Positions 40,891 through 51,068 are shown, counted from the stretch's first letter. The stretch: 64,000 bases of DNA from Glaciimonas sp. CA11.2 (GCF_034314045.1 NZ_JAVIWL010000001.1:1364001-1428000), one strand, 5' to 3'. Notes: generated by a model from the letters alone, not told the origin. Translations and numbers: made by a program.

Positions 40891-41060
40891 TGTTTTCTCC
40901 ATTCCCGCCTACGATTGGGCGGGGCTGATGTTGTACTACTAAATACGTGTGATTGTGGAATCCACGACCACACCGAAGCCGACTAGTATATCCGGGATAA
41001 ATTTAATTTGCAACACCAAGTTGATCATGGTATGTGCAGAATATATCCCGTTAAATCTTT

Positions 41061-41091
41061 TTTACAACAGTTGCAACGCAACTGTTGTAAA
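41061..41091. repeat. Perfect 14-bp hairpin between rpsJ and rplC
   Basis: TTTACAACAGTTGC (41061-41074) and its exact complement (41078-41091) flank AAC, 8 bp behind the rpsJ stop. It is preceded by a T run on the plus strand, so neither strand gives a standard terminator. It may protect or process the S10 mRNA. Confidence 0.6.
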
Positions 41092-41098
41092 TCAGAAA

Positions 41099-41416
41099 TT
41101 ACTGCAGTTTGATTTCTACATCAACGCCAGCTGGCAAGTCCAGTTTCATCAATGCATCAACAGTTTTGTCTGTAGGATCAACGATGTCCATCAAACGTTG
41201 GTGCGTACGGATTTCGAATTGATCGCGTGAAGTCTTATTAACGTGCGGCGAACGCAAAACGTCAAAACGCTGAATACGTGTTGGCAAAGGTACCGGACCC
41301 TTAACGACTGCACCAGTGCGCTTTGCTGTATCGACGATTTCTTGTGCCGACTGATCGATCAAACGATAGTCAAATGCTTTCAGACGAATCCGGATTTTTT
41401 GATTTGGAGCAGACAT
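41099..41416 (-). CDS. rpsJ: 30S ribosomal protein S10 (NusE)
   Basis: Small-subunit head protein and antitermination partner of NusB. The 105-aa product has [20 protein letters not shown] and [20 protein letters not shown]. It is the first gene of the S10 operon; tuf is 95 bp upstream. Confidence 0.98.
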   Translation of the reverse strand: MSAPNQKIRIRLKAFDYRLIDQSAQEIVDTAKRTGAVVKGPVPLPTRIQRFDVLRSPHVNKTSRDQFEIRTHQRLMDIVDPTDKTVDALMKLDLPAGVDVEIKLQ

Positions 41417-41472
41417 GATTTTCCTTTAAAGAACGACCCTTGAATGAATAGCCATCCAAGGTATATTTAACA

Positions 41473-41503
41473 ACCTGTCCGGCCTAAAGCGCTCCGAACA
41501 GGT
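41473..41503 (-). promoter_or_regulatory. Hairpin between tuf and rpsJ
   Basis: ACCTGT-CGG pairs with CCG-ACAGGT across one mismatch (41473-41503). On the minus strand TTGTT follows, a weak U tract, 8 bp behind the tuf stop. It may be a partial terminator at the str/S10 boundary. Confidence 0.5.
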
Positions 41504-41511
41504 ACACCAAC

Positions 41512-42711
41512 TTATTGTGGATCTGGCAGGATCTTGGCAACAACACCCGCGCCAACTGTACGACCACCTTCACGAATAGCGAAGCGCAAGCCTTCTTCCA
41601 TCGCGATTGGGTTGATCAACATCACAGTGATCGACACGTTATCGCCCGGCATGACCATTTCTTTGCCTTCTGGCAAAGCGATCGAACCAGTGACGTCCGT
41701 GGTACGGAAATAGAACTGTGGACGATAGTTGTTGAAGAACGGTGTATGACGGCCGCCTTCATCTTTCGACAACACATAGATCTCGCCAGTGAAATGCTTG
41801 TGTGGCTTGATCGAACCTGGCTTGGCCAAGACTTGACCACGCTCAACGTCTTCACGCTTGGTACCGCGCAACAACACACCGACGTTATCGCCAGCTTGAC
41901 CTTGGTCTAGCAACTTACGGAACATTTCAACACCAGTACAGGTCGTTTTTTGTGTGTCGCGGATGCCGATGATTTCCAGCTCTTCGCCAACTTTCACAAT
42001 ACCACGCTCAATACGACCAGTCACAACAGTACCGCGACCGGAGATCGAGAATACGTCTTCCACTGGCAGCAAGAAAGCACCGTCAACTGCGCGCTCCGGG
42101 GTTGGAATGTAGCTATCCAACGCATCGGCCAGTTTCATGATCGCTTCTTCGCCCAACGGACCTGTGTCGCCTTCCAGCGCCAGCTTCGCTGAACCCTGGA
42201 TGATTGGCAGATCGTCGCCTGGGAAATCGTACTTGCTCAATAACTCACGCACTTCCATTTCAACCAGCTCGAGCAACTCAGCGTCGTCAACCATGTCTAC
42301 TTTATTCAGAAACACAATGACGTATGGCACACCAACTTGACGCGCCAACAGGATGTGCTCACGCGTTTGCGGCATTGGACCATCAGCAGCAGAACAAACC
42401 AGAATCGCACCGTCCATCTGAGCAGCACCAGTAATCATGTTTTTAACATAATCAGCATGGCCTGGGCAGTCAACGTGCGCGTAATGGCGATTCGCTGTTT
42501 CGTATTCTACGTGCGAAGTATTAATAGTAATACCGCGTGCACGCTCTTCCGGGGCAGAGTCAATCGTGCTGAAATCGCGCATGTCGCCGCCGAATTTCTT
42601 GGTCAGCACTTTAGAAATCGCCGCAGTCAGTGTAGTTTTACCATGATCAACGTGGCCAATCGTACCGACGTTAACGTGCGGCTTGGTCCGTTCGAATTTA
42701 CTTTTTGCCAT
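41512..42711 (-). CDS. tuf: Elongation factor Tu
   Basis: GTPase that delivers aminoacyl-tRNA to the ribosome. The 399-aa protein has G1 [10 protein letters not shown]3 DCPGHAD, G4 NKVD, and the kirromycin-region C-terminal domain. AAGGAAG lies upstream of the ATG. It ends the str operon (rpsL-rpsG-fusA-tuf). A second tuf near secE is common in this group but would be outside the window. Confidence 0.98.
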   Translation of the reverse strand: MAKSKFERTKPHVNVGTIGHVDHGKTTLTAAISKVLTKKFGGDMRDFSTIDSAPEERARGITINTSHVEYETANRHYAHVDCPGHADYVKNMITGAAQMDGAILVCSAADGPMPQTREHILLARQVGVPYVIVFLNKVDMVDDAELLELVEMEVRELLSKYDFPGDDLPIIQGSAKLALEGDTGPLGEEAIMKLADALDSYIPTPERAVDGAFLLPVEDVFSISGRGTVVTGRIERGIVKVGEELEIIGIRDTQKTTCTGVEMFRKLLDQGQAGDNVGVLLRGTKREDVERGQVLAKPGSIKPHKHFTGEIYVLSKDEGGRHTPFFNNYRPQFYFRTTDVTGSIALPEGKEMVMPGDNVSITVMLINPIAMEEGLRFAIREGGRTVGAGVVAKILPDPQ

Positions 42712-42816
42712 TTTATTCTTCCTTCAAAAGAGCGATTATTCAATGAAATACTGAAATTTTTCAGGCAAATGCCTACCCCTTCCGAGGCGGGCAAAATGCC
42801 GTGTCTTACTTATTAA

Positions 42817-44922
42817 TTACTTAGTCTTCGATGTCACGATTGCGTCGATGATGTTCTTCGGCGCTTCGGAGTAATGCTTGAATTCCATCGAATAAGTTGC
42901 ACGGCCTTGAGTGGCCGAACGCAACGAAGTCGAGTAACCAAACATTTCTGACAATGGTACTTCGGCTTTGATAATTTTGCCGCCACCGCCAGCAATCTCA
43001 TCCATACCTTGCACCATACCGCGACGTGAAGACAAATCGCCCATTACTGTACCGGCGTAGTCCTCTGGCGTCTCAACTTCAACGGCCATCATTGGCTCCA
43101 GAATGACCGGGCTAGCTTTACGGCAGCCGTCTTTGAATGCCATTGAAGCGGCCATGCGGAAGGCGTTTTCGTTGGAGTCAACGTCATGGTACGAACCGAA
43201 GAACAGTGTGACTTTAACGTCAACAACTGGATAGCCGGCCAATACACCTGAAGTCAATGTTTCACGAACACCCTTTTCAACTGCAGGAATGTATTCGCGC
43301 GGAACAGTACCGCCTTTAATAGCGTCGACGAACTCAAAGCCCTTACCTGGCGCTTGTGGCTCGATCTTCAGAACCACGTGACCATATTGACCACGACCAC
43401 CAGATTGCTTAACGAACTTGCCTTCAATTTCTTCGCAAGTCTTGCGGATCGTTTCACGATACGCAACTTGTGGCTTACCAACGGTCGCTTCGACGTTAAA
43501 TTCACGACGCATACGATCGACAATAATATCCAGATGCAACTCGCCCATACCGGCGATGATGGTTTGACCCGATTCTTCGTCGGTACGTACGCGGAACGAT
43601 GGATCTTCAGCGGCCAGGCGATTCAGAGCCAGACCCATTTTTTCCTGATCTTGCTTAGTCTTTGGCTCAACTGCTTGCGAAATAACTGGCTCAGGGAAGA
43701 TCATGCGCTCGAGCACAACAATTGCTTTGTCGTCGCACAATGTATCGCCGGTAGTTGTATCTTTCAGACCAACGACCGCTGCGATATCACCCGCCAACAT
43801 TTCTTTAATTTCTTCGCGTTGATTTGCGTGCATCTGAACGATTCGGCCGATACGTTCTTTTTTCTCTTTAACAGAGTTATAAACTGTGTCGCCCGAATTC
43901 AAAGTGCCTGAATAGCAACGGATAAAGCACAATTGGCCAACAAACGGATCTGTTGCAATTTTGAATGCCAATGCTGAGAATTTCTCAGTATCTTCTGCTT
44001 TACGCACTACTGGCTCATTGTCCTCATCCATACCTGGAACAGGTGGAATATCGACTGGCGATGGCAAGTATTCAATCACGCCATCCAACATTGCCTGCAC
44101 ACCCTTGTTTTTAAAGGCTGTACCGCACATCATTGGAACGATTTCACTAGCGATAGTACGCTGGCGAATCGCCGCTTTGATTTCTTCTTCTGTCAAATCA
44201 CCTTCGTCGAGGTACTTGTTCATCAGTTCTTCTGATGCTTCAGCAGCCGCTTCGACCATGTTCTCACGCCATTTTTTGGCTTCGGCCATCAGATTTTCAG
44301 GGATATCACGGTAGTCAAACTTCATACCCTGAGTTGAATCATCCCAGTAAATCGCTTGCATTTTTACCAGATCGATGACGCCTTCAAAATTTTCCTCGGC
44401 ACCGATAGGTACTTGCATAGGAATTGGGTTCGCTTTCAAACGCGCACGCATTTGTTCGTAAACTTTGAAGAAGTTAGCACCAGTACGATCCATTTTATTG
44501 ACAAATGCCAAACGTGGGACTTTGTACTTGTTAGCTTGACGCCATACTGTTTCAGATTGCGGCTGAACGCCACCAACTGCGCAGTACACCATACAAGCGC
44601 CATCCAATACGCGCATCGAACGCTCAACTTCAATTGTGAAGTCAACGTGACCCGGAGTATCAATGATGTTGATGTGGTGCGGAGGGAAGTTACCCGCCAT
44701 ACCTTTCCAGAAACAGGTGGTAGCAGCGGAAGTAATAGTGATACCGCGCTCTTGCTCTTGTTCCATCCAGTCCATGGTGGCCGCGCCATCATGCACTTCA
44801 CCAATTTTGTGGTTCACACCGGTGTAGAACAACACACGTTCAGTGGTTGTTGTCTTACCAGCATCAATGTGAGCGGAAATACCGATGTTGCGATAGCGCT
44901 CAATGGGGGTCTTGCGAGCCAT
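42817..44922 (-). CDS. fusA: Elongation factor G
   Basis: Translocase GTPase. The 701-aa protein has G1 [10 protein letters not shown]3 DTPGHVD, G4 NKMD, and the five-domain layout, including domain IV with the [15 protein letters not shown] loop. It lies between rpsG and tuf, with a spacer hairpin upstream. Confidence 0.98.
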   Translation of the reverse strand: MARKTPIERYRNIGISAHIDAGKTTTTERVLFYTGVNHKIGEVHDGAATMDWMEQEQERGITITSAATTCFWKGMAGNFPPHHINIIDTPGHVDFTIEVERSMRVLDGACMVYCAVGGVQPQSETVWRQANKYKVPRLAFVNKMDRTGANFFKVYEQMRARLKANPIPMQVPIGAEENFEGVIDLVKMQAIYWDDSTQGMKFDYRDIPENLMAEAKKWRENMVEAAAEASEELMNKYLDEGDLTEEEIKAAIRQRTIASEIVPMMCGTAFKNKGVQAMLDGVIEYLPSPVDIPPVPGMDEDNEPVVRKAEDTEKFSALAFKIATDPFVGQLCFIRCYSGTLNSGDTVYNSVKEKKERIGRIVQMHANQREEIKEMLAGDIAAVVGLKDTTTGDTLCDDKAIVVLERMIFPEPVISQAVEPKTKQDQEKMGLALNRLAAEDPSFRVRTDEESGQTIIAGMGELHLDIIVDRMRREFNVEATVGKPQVAYRETIRKTCEEIEGKFVKQSGGRGQYGHVVLKIEPQAPGKGFEFVDAIKGGTVPREYIPAVEKGVRETLTSGVLAGYPVVDVKVTLFFGSYHDVDSNENAFRMAASMAFKDGCRKASPVILEPMMAVEVETPEDYAGTVMGDLSSRRGMVQGMDEIAGGGGKIIKAEVPLSEMFGYSTSLRSATQGRATYSMEFKHYSEAPKNIIDAIVTSKTK

Positions 44923-44953
44923 GATTTATTCCTAAGTCTTTTAATGCACGAAA

Positions 44954-44988
44954 CCGAGCGCTATTTTTCAATGAAAATATGCGCTCGG
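44954..44988 (-). promoter_or_regulatory. Hairpin between rpsG and fusA
   Basis: CCGAGCGC (44954-44961) pairs with GCGCTCGG (44981-44988), with an inner ATTTT/AAAAT stem. On the minus strand TTTCG follows. It lies 32 bp before the fusA start and could adjust the fusA level or act as a processing site. Confidence 0.55.
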
Positions 44989-45048
44989 CTCGAGCAAATT
45001 TCAGATGCGAATAACTGTCTCCATCTCGGGAAACAGCTATCCAGTCTA

Positions 45049-45519
45049 TTAGAAGCGGAAGTGCGAAAACGCCTTGTTCGCTTCTGCCATACGGTGTACT
45101 TCATCGCGCTTTTTCATTGCGCCGCCGCGACCTTCAGCAGCTTCGAGCAACTCACCGCCGAGGCGTTGTGGCATCGATTTTTCGCTGCGCTTGTTAGCTG
45201 CTTCACGCAACCAACGCATCGACAAAGCCATACGGCGAATAGGACGAACTTCTACTGGCACCTGGTAGTTTGCACCACCAACGCGACGCGATTTAACTTC
45301 AACCAGCGGCTTGCAGTTACCAATAGCCAATGCAAACACTTCCAGCGGATCTTTGCCGGATTTAGTTTGAATGTGCTCAAAAGCACCGTAAATAATATTT
45401 TCAGCTACCGATTTTTTACCGGAAAGCATCAAGACGTTGACGAATTTCGCAACATCAATGTTACCGAACTTAGGATCCGGCAATATGTCCCGCTTGGGAA
45501 CTTCACGACGACGTGGCAT
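45049..45519 (-). CDS. rpsG: 30S ribosomal protein S7
   Basis: Nucleates assembly of the small-subunit head and represses the str operon in E. coli. The ATG at 45519 (156 aa) gives [19 protein letters not shown] and has AGGA at about 7 nt; the five-codon longer frame is rejected. MALRWL-like helix [20 protein letters not shown] is conserved. Confidence 0.98.
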   Translation of the reverse strand: MPRRREVPKRDILPDPKFGNIDVAKFVNVLMLSGKKSVAENIIYGAFEHIQTKSGKDPLEVFALAIGNCKPLVEVKSRRVGGANYQVPVEVRPIRRMALSMRWLREAANKRSEKSMPQRLGGELLEAAEGRGGAMKKRDEVHRMAEANKAFSHFRF

Positions 45520-45653
45520 TTCGATTCCTTTCAATCTTCAGTTGAGTGTGTAGAGCTTTGCTCCTGCACCCTCGCGGACAGCCATCATAGCTAACCACTT
45601 ACTCGGCCCATTGGGGACCGACACCTGTTTCATCCGGCCTAAGCCTGACGAAA

Positions 45654-46037
45654 TTATTTCTTTGTAGCTTTAGCGCGCTTGGTACCGTACTTCGAACGCG
45701 ATTGCTTACGATCCTTGACGCCTTGAGTATCCAATGCACCGCGAACCATGTGGTAACGCACACCCGGCAAATCTTTTACACGGCCGCCGCGTAACAACAC
45801 GACGCTATGCTCTTGCAGGTTATGGCCTTCACCGCCGATGTACGAAATAACTTCGAAACCGTTGGTCAAGCGTACCTTGGCAACTTTACGCAGAGCCGAG
45901 TTTGGCTTCTTTGGAGTTGTCGTATAAACACGGGTACATACTCCGCGTTTTTGCGGGCTATTTTCCAGCGCCGGCGATTTGCTTTTTACAACAGCAGATA
46001 CGCGTGGCTGGCGAATCAATTGATTGATGGTTGGCAT
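45654..46037 (-). CDS. rpsL: 30S ribosomal protein S12
   Basis: Decoding-centre protein of 127 aa. The streptomycin-relevant segments are wild type: [12 protein letters not shown] and [12 protein letters not shown], with both lysines present. It is the first gene of the str operon and has a strong predicted promoter about 190 bp upstream. Confidence 0.98.
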   Translation of the reverse strand: MPTINQLIRQPRVSAVVKSKSPALENSPQKRGVCTRVYTTTPKKPNSALRKVAKVRLTNGFEVISYIGGEGHNLQEHSVVLLRGGRVKDLPGVRYHMVRGALDTQGVKDRKQSRSKYGTKRAKATKK

Positions 46038-46513
46038 CGTTTTTTATCCAACAAAATTACGACGTTAATAACAACAATCCCGAAATCGGTTGTCCGGGAT
46101 TGGACAGATACTTGCACGAAAAACCCGCGCAGTTCGATTTGGCAATAAAGGAGAAACGCACCACAGCAGGCGTAAGCACACTAAAGAACGTCGAAACCAG
46201 TAAAACTTAGAATCGAGAACCCGCGAGTATATCGGCATGAGGCGTTTAGGTCAAGTCTTGCACTACTATATGCATGGGTGTGCAAACTTTGCAACAACTA
46301 ACGAAAACAAACGCCATACTTTGCTATATTTCGGCCTGAGTCTCTCCCCTCCGTCTCATTATGAATGAATCCCTGACCTTCGCCCTCAACCGCGAAGGAA
46401 CAGTCCGACTAGAATCATAAGTAACAAGCTAACAACTGGTAGTTTGGTTGTTTATAGCGCGCAAGTGTGCGGCGTTACGGGATAATAGCTTTTCTCTTTT
46501 TCCCGTCATCACA
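46038..46513. other. Divergent spacer between rpsL and the transferase pseudogene
   Basis: 476 bp. It contains the str operon promoter on the minus strand and a leader of about 180 nt. On the plus strand a small hairpin (CCTTCGC/GCGAAGG near 46378-46399) lies about 115 bp before the transferase ATG. No gene is supported. Confidence 0.55.
46226..46254 (-). promoter_or_regulatory. Sigma-70 promoter of the str operon
   Basis: On the minus strand, TTGACC (46249-46254) and TATACT (46226-46231) are separated by exactly 17 bp. Ten of twelve consensus bases match. It points towards rpsL. Confidence 0.8.
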
Positions 46514-47560
46514 ATGCCCTACTTGCTGCGCCGAAATAATCTGTTTGTATTAATTACCTATCTAATGTTGTCATTAGTTCCGTTTGCGCCTTGGCTGTTT
46601 GGTCAGATAGTGGTCCGGCCGGGCCGGGTCGTCGCAATCGAATTTATCGCCTGGATTACGGTGTGGGGGATTTTCAAACGCCCAGCAATGTTCCATTGGC
46701 TGCTGCTGCCCGCATTTATCGCATTACCCGTCGAGCTTTACTTGCGCAAGTTTTATGGACAAGGTATTTCCACGCATCATTTAGGGATCATTGCAGAGAC
46801 ATCTCCAGCGGAAGCAATTGAATTCCTGGGCAATAAAATCTGGCTGCTGGCATTTTTACTGGTGGTTATCATTTTGTGGTGGGGCCTGAGCTGGATTGCT
46901 GCGATCCGAACCCGCGATCTGGACTGGCGTGGCGGCTCACGTGGGATGATTTGTGTGTTGGCTTTGGTGGCATTTGGAATTTGGCTGTACGGTGAACAAG
47001 TTGGGATTAAGGCATCCCCGTTCGCGTCGCTAATCGTGTCGCAGCCGCTGAGTAAAAGTTCGCCGCCGGATAGCGCTGCGATCATAGCCGTTACTAAAGA
47101 TGGCGCAAGTAGCGTCCAGACTCCGATGGCGGGAGCAAGCGACATATCGGACGCGGGCCTCACTTCTGTACCAAAGGAGGCCGTAACCTCAATTAAATTA
47201 GGCAAGCTACCGAGCTGGGCAAGCATTCCCTTTCAGGTTGAGCCGTTCGGCGCCACTTGGCCGTTCGGACTGGCGGTGCGCGGATACGATTTTTGGAAAG
47301 AGCATCGATATTTAGAGGATTTGCAGCACAAGAATCGCAATTTTGCATTTGTTGCGCATCAGGCGAGTCAGCAAGAAACCCCACAGATCGTTGTCATGGT
47401 GATAGGCGAATCATCACGATATGATCGCTGGAGTCTGAATGGTTACGCGCGTGAAACTAATCCGCTATTAAAACAAGAACCAAACCTTGTCAGCTTTTCA
47501 GACGTGCTTACCGGGGTCGCCGCGACGCGCTTGTCAGTTCCCGTGATGATTTCACGTAAG

Positions 47561-47565
47561 CCAAT
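47561..47565. repeat. Target-site duplication, left copy
   Basis: CCAAT, repeated at 50196-50200. It fits the short duplication made by IS21-family transposition. With one copy removed, the host reads ...ISRKP-I-VQSLRAG.... Confidence 0.9.
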
Positions 47566-47611
47566 TGCGTATTCTGGTCAACGTGACCGCTCATTCTGGC
47601 CGATCGTGACC
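47566..47611. repeat. Left IS21 end with two transposase-site repeats
   Basis: Two direct copies of the ATTCTGG...CGTGACC motif start at 47571 and 47593 (22 bp apart). A further copy in the other orientation, GGTCACGATGGGTCGA, lies near 47656. Multiple end repeats are a known feature of IS21 elements. Confidence 0.85.
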
Positions 47612-47657
47612 GCTGCGCCTGCGATGTTGTTACGCGGTTAAATTGTAATGTCTGCGG

Positions 47658-48443
47658 TCACGATGGGTCGATAGTTTTCTCCTTTTTGCTGGTTTTAGGT
47701 CGTTCTGCGCCACGCAGTGAATCGCCGGTCAGTGTCAGCCGATGATTGCGCTGCAGAATGCGGTCCAGGATGGCGTCGGCAATAGTGGCGTCGCCAATCC
47801 AGGCATGCCAATGGTCAACAGGAAGTTGACTGGTAATAATCGTCGCTCTGTTTGCCGCCCGGTCGTCAATCATCTCCAGCAAGTCGGAACGGGTCGTGCT
47901 GTCGATCGCGCCCATGCCCCAGTCATCAAGTACCAAGACATCGATCTTGGCGAGTTGGAGCAGCCATTTCCCAAAGCTGCCGCTGCCGTGCCGGATGCGT
48001 AGTTCTTCCTGTAGACGGGGTACGCGTTGATAAACAGCAGAGTATCCGCGCCGACAGGCGTACTGTGCCAGTGCGCAGGCCAGCCACGATTTGCCAGCAC
48101 CGGTCGGTCCGGTAATGAGAATGCTGTGGCCAGCACTGACCCAATCTCCCAGCGCCAGACTCATCACTTCACGGCGGTCGATGCCACGCCCCGAGCGGGC
48201 ATCAATGTCTTCAATCGCCGCTTGTGCGTATTTCAGGTGGGCGTTCTTAAGCAGGCGCAGGAGCTTGCGGTCATTGCGGCAATGGACTTCGCGATCAACC
48301 AAGAGTGCCAGACGTTCCTCGAAACTCATCGCCGCCATACTGGCCTGCGTCAATTGTTCCTCCAGTCCGGTCGCTAAGCCATCGAGTTTTAAGGTCCGCA
48401 ATTGGGCCAGAGTGGTATGCATCATCATCGTTGACATCCTCAT
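47658..48443 (-). CDS. istB: IS21 helper ATPase IstB
   Basis: AAA+ ATPase that assists IstA in target selection and strand transfer. The 261-aa product has Walker A GPTGAGKS at 112-119, Walker B VLVLDDWG with Asp173/Asp174, and a sensor-type TIITSQLP segment. The ATG at 48443 overlaps the istA stop (ATGA); further ATG codons follow within eight residues, so the exact start is not fixed. A basic tail ends the protein. Confidence 0.94.
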   Translation of the reverse strand: MRMSTMMMHTTLAQLRTLKLDGLATGLEEQLTQASMAAMSFEERLALLVDREVHCRNDRKLLRLLKNAHLKYAQAAIEDIDARSGRGIDRREVMSLALGDWVSAGHSILITGPTGAGKSWLACALAQYACRRGYSAVYQRVPRLQEELRIRHGSGSFGKWLLQLAKIDVLVLDDWGMGAIDSTTRSDLLEMIDDRAANRATIITSQLPVDHWHAWIGDATIADAILDRILQRNHRLTLTGDSLRGAERPKTSKKEKTIDPS

Positions 48444-49942
48444 TGATAGTAATCAGGGCCACGCACATGGGCATGGTCAGGACTGACCCAATCGCCAACT
48501 GGGGCACACGGTGTGCGATCACGGTTATTTTTGAGAATGTCACGGACGTGGCGGTATTGGCAGGCACCGAGCTGTAAGGCCAGCATGCATCCTGCTTCAA
48601 GACGTGGCTTGCCGTAGCGCTTGGCCAATGACAGCAGACCAAGACAGGCACGGTAGCCGTGCTCGGGATGTCTGTTCTCGGCCATCAGACGCGTCACCGC
48701 CTCCGCTGTCGCCGTACCGATGGTCTGTCCCCAGTGAATCAGTCGCTGTGGCGTCCATTCCAATTGCGCACGATGCGCCACCGGCATATGCAGGGTGTCG
48801 GTGGTGAACCCGCCTTCGCCACTGTTGCGCGGATGACTGGCGACACGTTGACCGCGATGCAGGATTTCCACTGTCGTCGCTGTCATCCGGGCTTCCAGCA
48901 CCTGACCGACCAGGGCTTGCGGCACACTGTAGTGATGGCGGCCGATCTCAACGTGGTAATCGTTATGCACCCTGACAGTCTTGAAATGCGCCATCTCATA
49001 ACATTGCAATGGCAAAGGCCGTAGCGCCGGGACATCGAGTTGGGCAAACGCACTGGCGCGACTACCGGGTAGCTTCTGAAACGGCTTATCGTTAAGTACG
49101 CTCAGCAGCGGTGCGATGGCGACATCGACCTCGTGGACGCTGCTAAATTGCTGATGTCGCAGACGCGCCATGATCCAGCGCTCGACGATCTGCACTGCTG
49201 ATTCGGCCTTCGCTTTATCCTGAGGATGACGCGGACGGGCTGGCAAGATGGAGGTGCCGTAGTGGCGCGCAAAATCGCGTACGGTGTCGTTACTGCGTGG
49301 TTCGTAGCGATTGGCGTCGGCGATCATAGCCTTCGGATTATCGGGAACAATCAACTGCGGTACCCCGCCGAAGAAGCGCAGCGCACGCGCTGTCGAAGTG
49401 AGCCAGTCGGCCATCGTCTCACGCGGCGTAGCACAGGCATAGGTGTAGCTCGATGCGCCCAGAGCAGCGACGAAGATGTGGGCACGGCTACCATCAGTGA
49501 GACCGATAGTCGGACCAGCATAATCAATGAACAGTTTCTCGCCAGCCCGGTGAATCTGGCGCATAGAGCGTTTGAGCTGTTTGGCAAACTGCCGGTAATT
49601 CACGCAGAACTGTGAGTAGGCATAGGTCTGGTGCTGGGCATAATCGGCACGATACTCTTCCCATAGCAACATCAGCGTCATCCCCTTGCGCCGCAGTTCG
49701 TGATGCAGCCTGGCGTAATCTGGCTGGACATGGTCTCGGGTCCGTTCTGGCGTGACCAAAAGCCGGTGCGCCAACTCGGTGTCGTCTACATCTTGCACCG
49801 CCGACCAGTCCAAACCGGCAACGGCGGCCAGGCCGACATACTTGGTGACGACTCCTTTTGAAATCCCCAGTGCTGCGGCAATCTGCTGGTGCGATAGTTT
49901 GGCATCCAGTTTTAAACGTAATACGTCTTTTATCTTACGCAT
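48440..49942 (-). CDS. istA: IS21 transposase IstA
   Basis: DDE recombinase that cuts and joins the element ends. The ATG at 49942 (500 aa) follows AAGGA at 6 nt; a frame to 50041 would run through the terminal repeats. A helix-turn-helix (about 12-37: SHQQIAAALGISKGVVTKYV) is followed by the rve catalytic core with D140 (FIDYAG), D201 (IVPDNP) and E247 (KAKAES), all intact, and a C-terminal Mu-transposase-like domain. Confidence 0.95.
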   Translation of the reverse strand: MRKIKDVLRLKLDAKLSHQQIAAALGISKGVVTKYVGLAAVAGLDWSAVQDVDDTELAHRLLVTPERTRDHVQPDYARLHHELRRKGMTLMLLWEEYRADYAQHQTYAYSQFCVNYRQFAKQLKRSMRQIHRAGEKLFIDYAGPTIGLTDGSRAHIFVAALGASSYTYACATPRETMADWLTSTARALRFFGGVPQLIVPDNPKAMIADANRYEPRSNDTVRDFARHYGTSILPARPRHPQDKAKAESAVQIVERWIMARLRHQQFSSVHEVDVAIAPLLSVLNDKPFQKLPGSRASAFAQLDVPALRPLPLQCYEMAHFKTVRVHNDYHVEIGRHHYSVPQALVGQVLEARMTATTVEILHRGQRVASHPRNSGEGGFTTDTLHMPVAHRAQLEWTPQRLIHWGQTIGTATAEAVTRLMAENRHPEHGYRACLGLLSLAKRYGKPRLEAGCMLALQLGACQYRHVRDILKNNRDRTPCAPVGDWVSPDHAHVRGPDYYQ

Positions 49943-50039
49943 AGTGATCCTTTGTACGGGCACGTTGTCTCCAGACAAACTGGAAGCGTACCCGTTCGGT
50001 TGCTCTATGCGTAACATCATCACGGTGCTGTACGACACC

Positions 50040-50195
50040 ATTCCGGTATCGTGACCGATGATTCTGCTATCGTGACCGCCGATTCTGGTCGGGCTTGAAA
50101 TCGGTCACGATAGACCGGAATGAGCGGTCACGATGCGCCAGAATGGTCGGTCACGATAGACCAGAATCGGTGGTCACGATCGGCCAGAATACCCA
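50040..50195. repeat. Right IS21 end with array of seven motif copies
   Basis: Four copies of GGTCACGAT..CCAGAAT start at 50103, 50126, 50149 and 50172, exactly 23 bp apart. Facing them are two full copies in the opposite orientation (50040-50056, 50061-50077) and a partial third (from 50082). The right end is therefore a large dyad of transposase-site-like units. Confidence 0.85.
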
Positions 50196-50200
50196 CCAAT
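50196..50200. repeat. Target-site duplication, right copy
   Basis: CCAAT, matching 47561-47565. The next bases (CGTACAAAGC) continue the interrupted host gene in frame. Confidence 0.9.
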
Positions 50201-51068
50201 CGTACAAAGCTTGCGTGCCGGATTTTCAGAAAAGTCCTTCATCACAGCCTATAAGGAAGCTGGTTTCAAGACCTACTGGATTTCTAACCAAATGTCCTTC
50301 GGCAAATTCGATACGCCGATTTCTGTATTCGCCAATGAAGCGAACGTCACACAATTTATCAATCTAGGCGGTTTTACAGATACTTCGAGCTTGGATCAGG
50401 CGCTGCTTTCGCCTTTTCAGTCCGCAATTCATGACCCGCATCCAAAAAAACTCATTGTGCTGCATACGCTAGGCAGCCATTGGAATTATAGCCACCGATA
50501 CCCACAGGCATTCGATAAGTGGCTACCGTCGCTCTACGGCATCTCAAATCCTGCTTATACCAACCTGGGGAACAAGCCAGCGCTCAATAACAGTTACGAT
50601 AGCTCCGTACTGTATACCGATTGGTTTTTAGAGCAGGTCATTAAGACGCTCAAATCTACTAACCAGCTGACGGCCATGATGTATTTTTCTGACCATGGGG
50701 AGACTTTATACGATGGCAGTTGCAAGATCGCTTTCCACGGACACAATACGCAGTTCGAGTTCCATATTCCAGGTCTGATGTGGTATTCAGATGCGTACAA
50801 AGTTGCGTACCCAGAAAAAGTAGCGCAATTGATACGTCATAAACGTGCCCGCATCAACACTGAAAATGTGTTTCATTCCTTATTGGATTTGTCGGATATC
50901 CGATACCCGGACGAACATCTGGAAAGGAGTTTCCTCAGCAGTAAGCTGCGTCCTCAGAAGCGCTATGTGGACAGTTATGGCTGGTCTGACTACGACAACT
51001 CGACCTTTAAAGGCGATTGCAGAGAAGTGAAAGACAACGGCAAGCCCTTAGTGCAATTGAAAGATTAA

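Larger units (their letters stand above)
47566..50195 (-). mobile_element. Complete IS21-family insertion sequence (2630 bp)
   Basis: Ends start with TG and finish with CA: left TGCGTATTCTGG, right (inverted) TGGGTATTCTGG. It is flanked by a CCAAT duplication. Transcription order is istA then istB on the minus strand, with a 4-bp ATGA overlap as in the family. Both frames are open with all catalytic motifs, so the element looks autonomous and recently inserted. It is somewhat longer than typical IS21 members, partly due to extended arrays of terminal motifs. Confidence 0.95.
46514..51068 (+). pseudogene. Phosphoethanolamine transferase-type gene split by IS21
   Basis: Encodes an EptA-like membrane enzyme that would add phosphoethanolamine to lipid A or another glycan; the substrate is inferred. 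Without the IS and one target copy, the frame from ATG 46514 to 51068 is continuous: 639 codons. The N-terminal part has about five membrane helices. E299 (IGESSR) and T338 (ATRLSVP) match the zinc ligand and phosphate-accepting Thr. The insertion is at codons 350/351, just after them. The C-terminal part, with SDHGE and HGHN metal ligands, lies beyond the IS. The 5' piece now ends at 47641 inside the IS; the 3' piece from about 50201 lacks membrane helices. Both should be inactive. A region of about 70 residues rich in Ser/Ala (about 180-250) makes it longer than typical EptA. Confidence 0.9.

Noticed and set aside
44356..45594. 412-codon plus-strand frame opposite fusA and rpsG
   Set aside because: It is antisense to two highly conserved genes and spans their spacer. 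The product is rich in His, Asn, Phe and Thr, as expected for a shadow frame, with no recognisable domain.
46361..46420. Short plus-strand frame (19 codons, MNESLTFALNREG...) as a leader peptide
   Set aside because: It has no Shine-Dalgarno sequence and no regulatory codon run. The embedded hairpin is weak.
46448..47641. Open frame of 397 codons as an intact gene
   Set aside because: Its last 26 or so codons are IS21 end sequence, and it starts upstream of the likely ATG at 46514. It is the 5' piece of the disrupted transferase.
50040..50195. Regular 23-bp repeats as a CRISPR array
   Set aside because: The units lie inside an IS21 end, gaps between them are only about 4 bp, there are copies in both orientations, and no cas gene is near.
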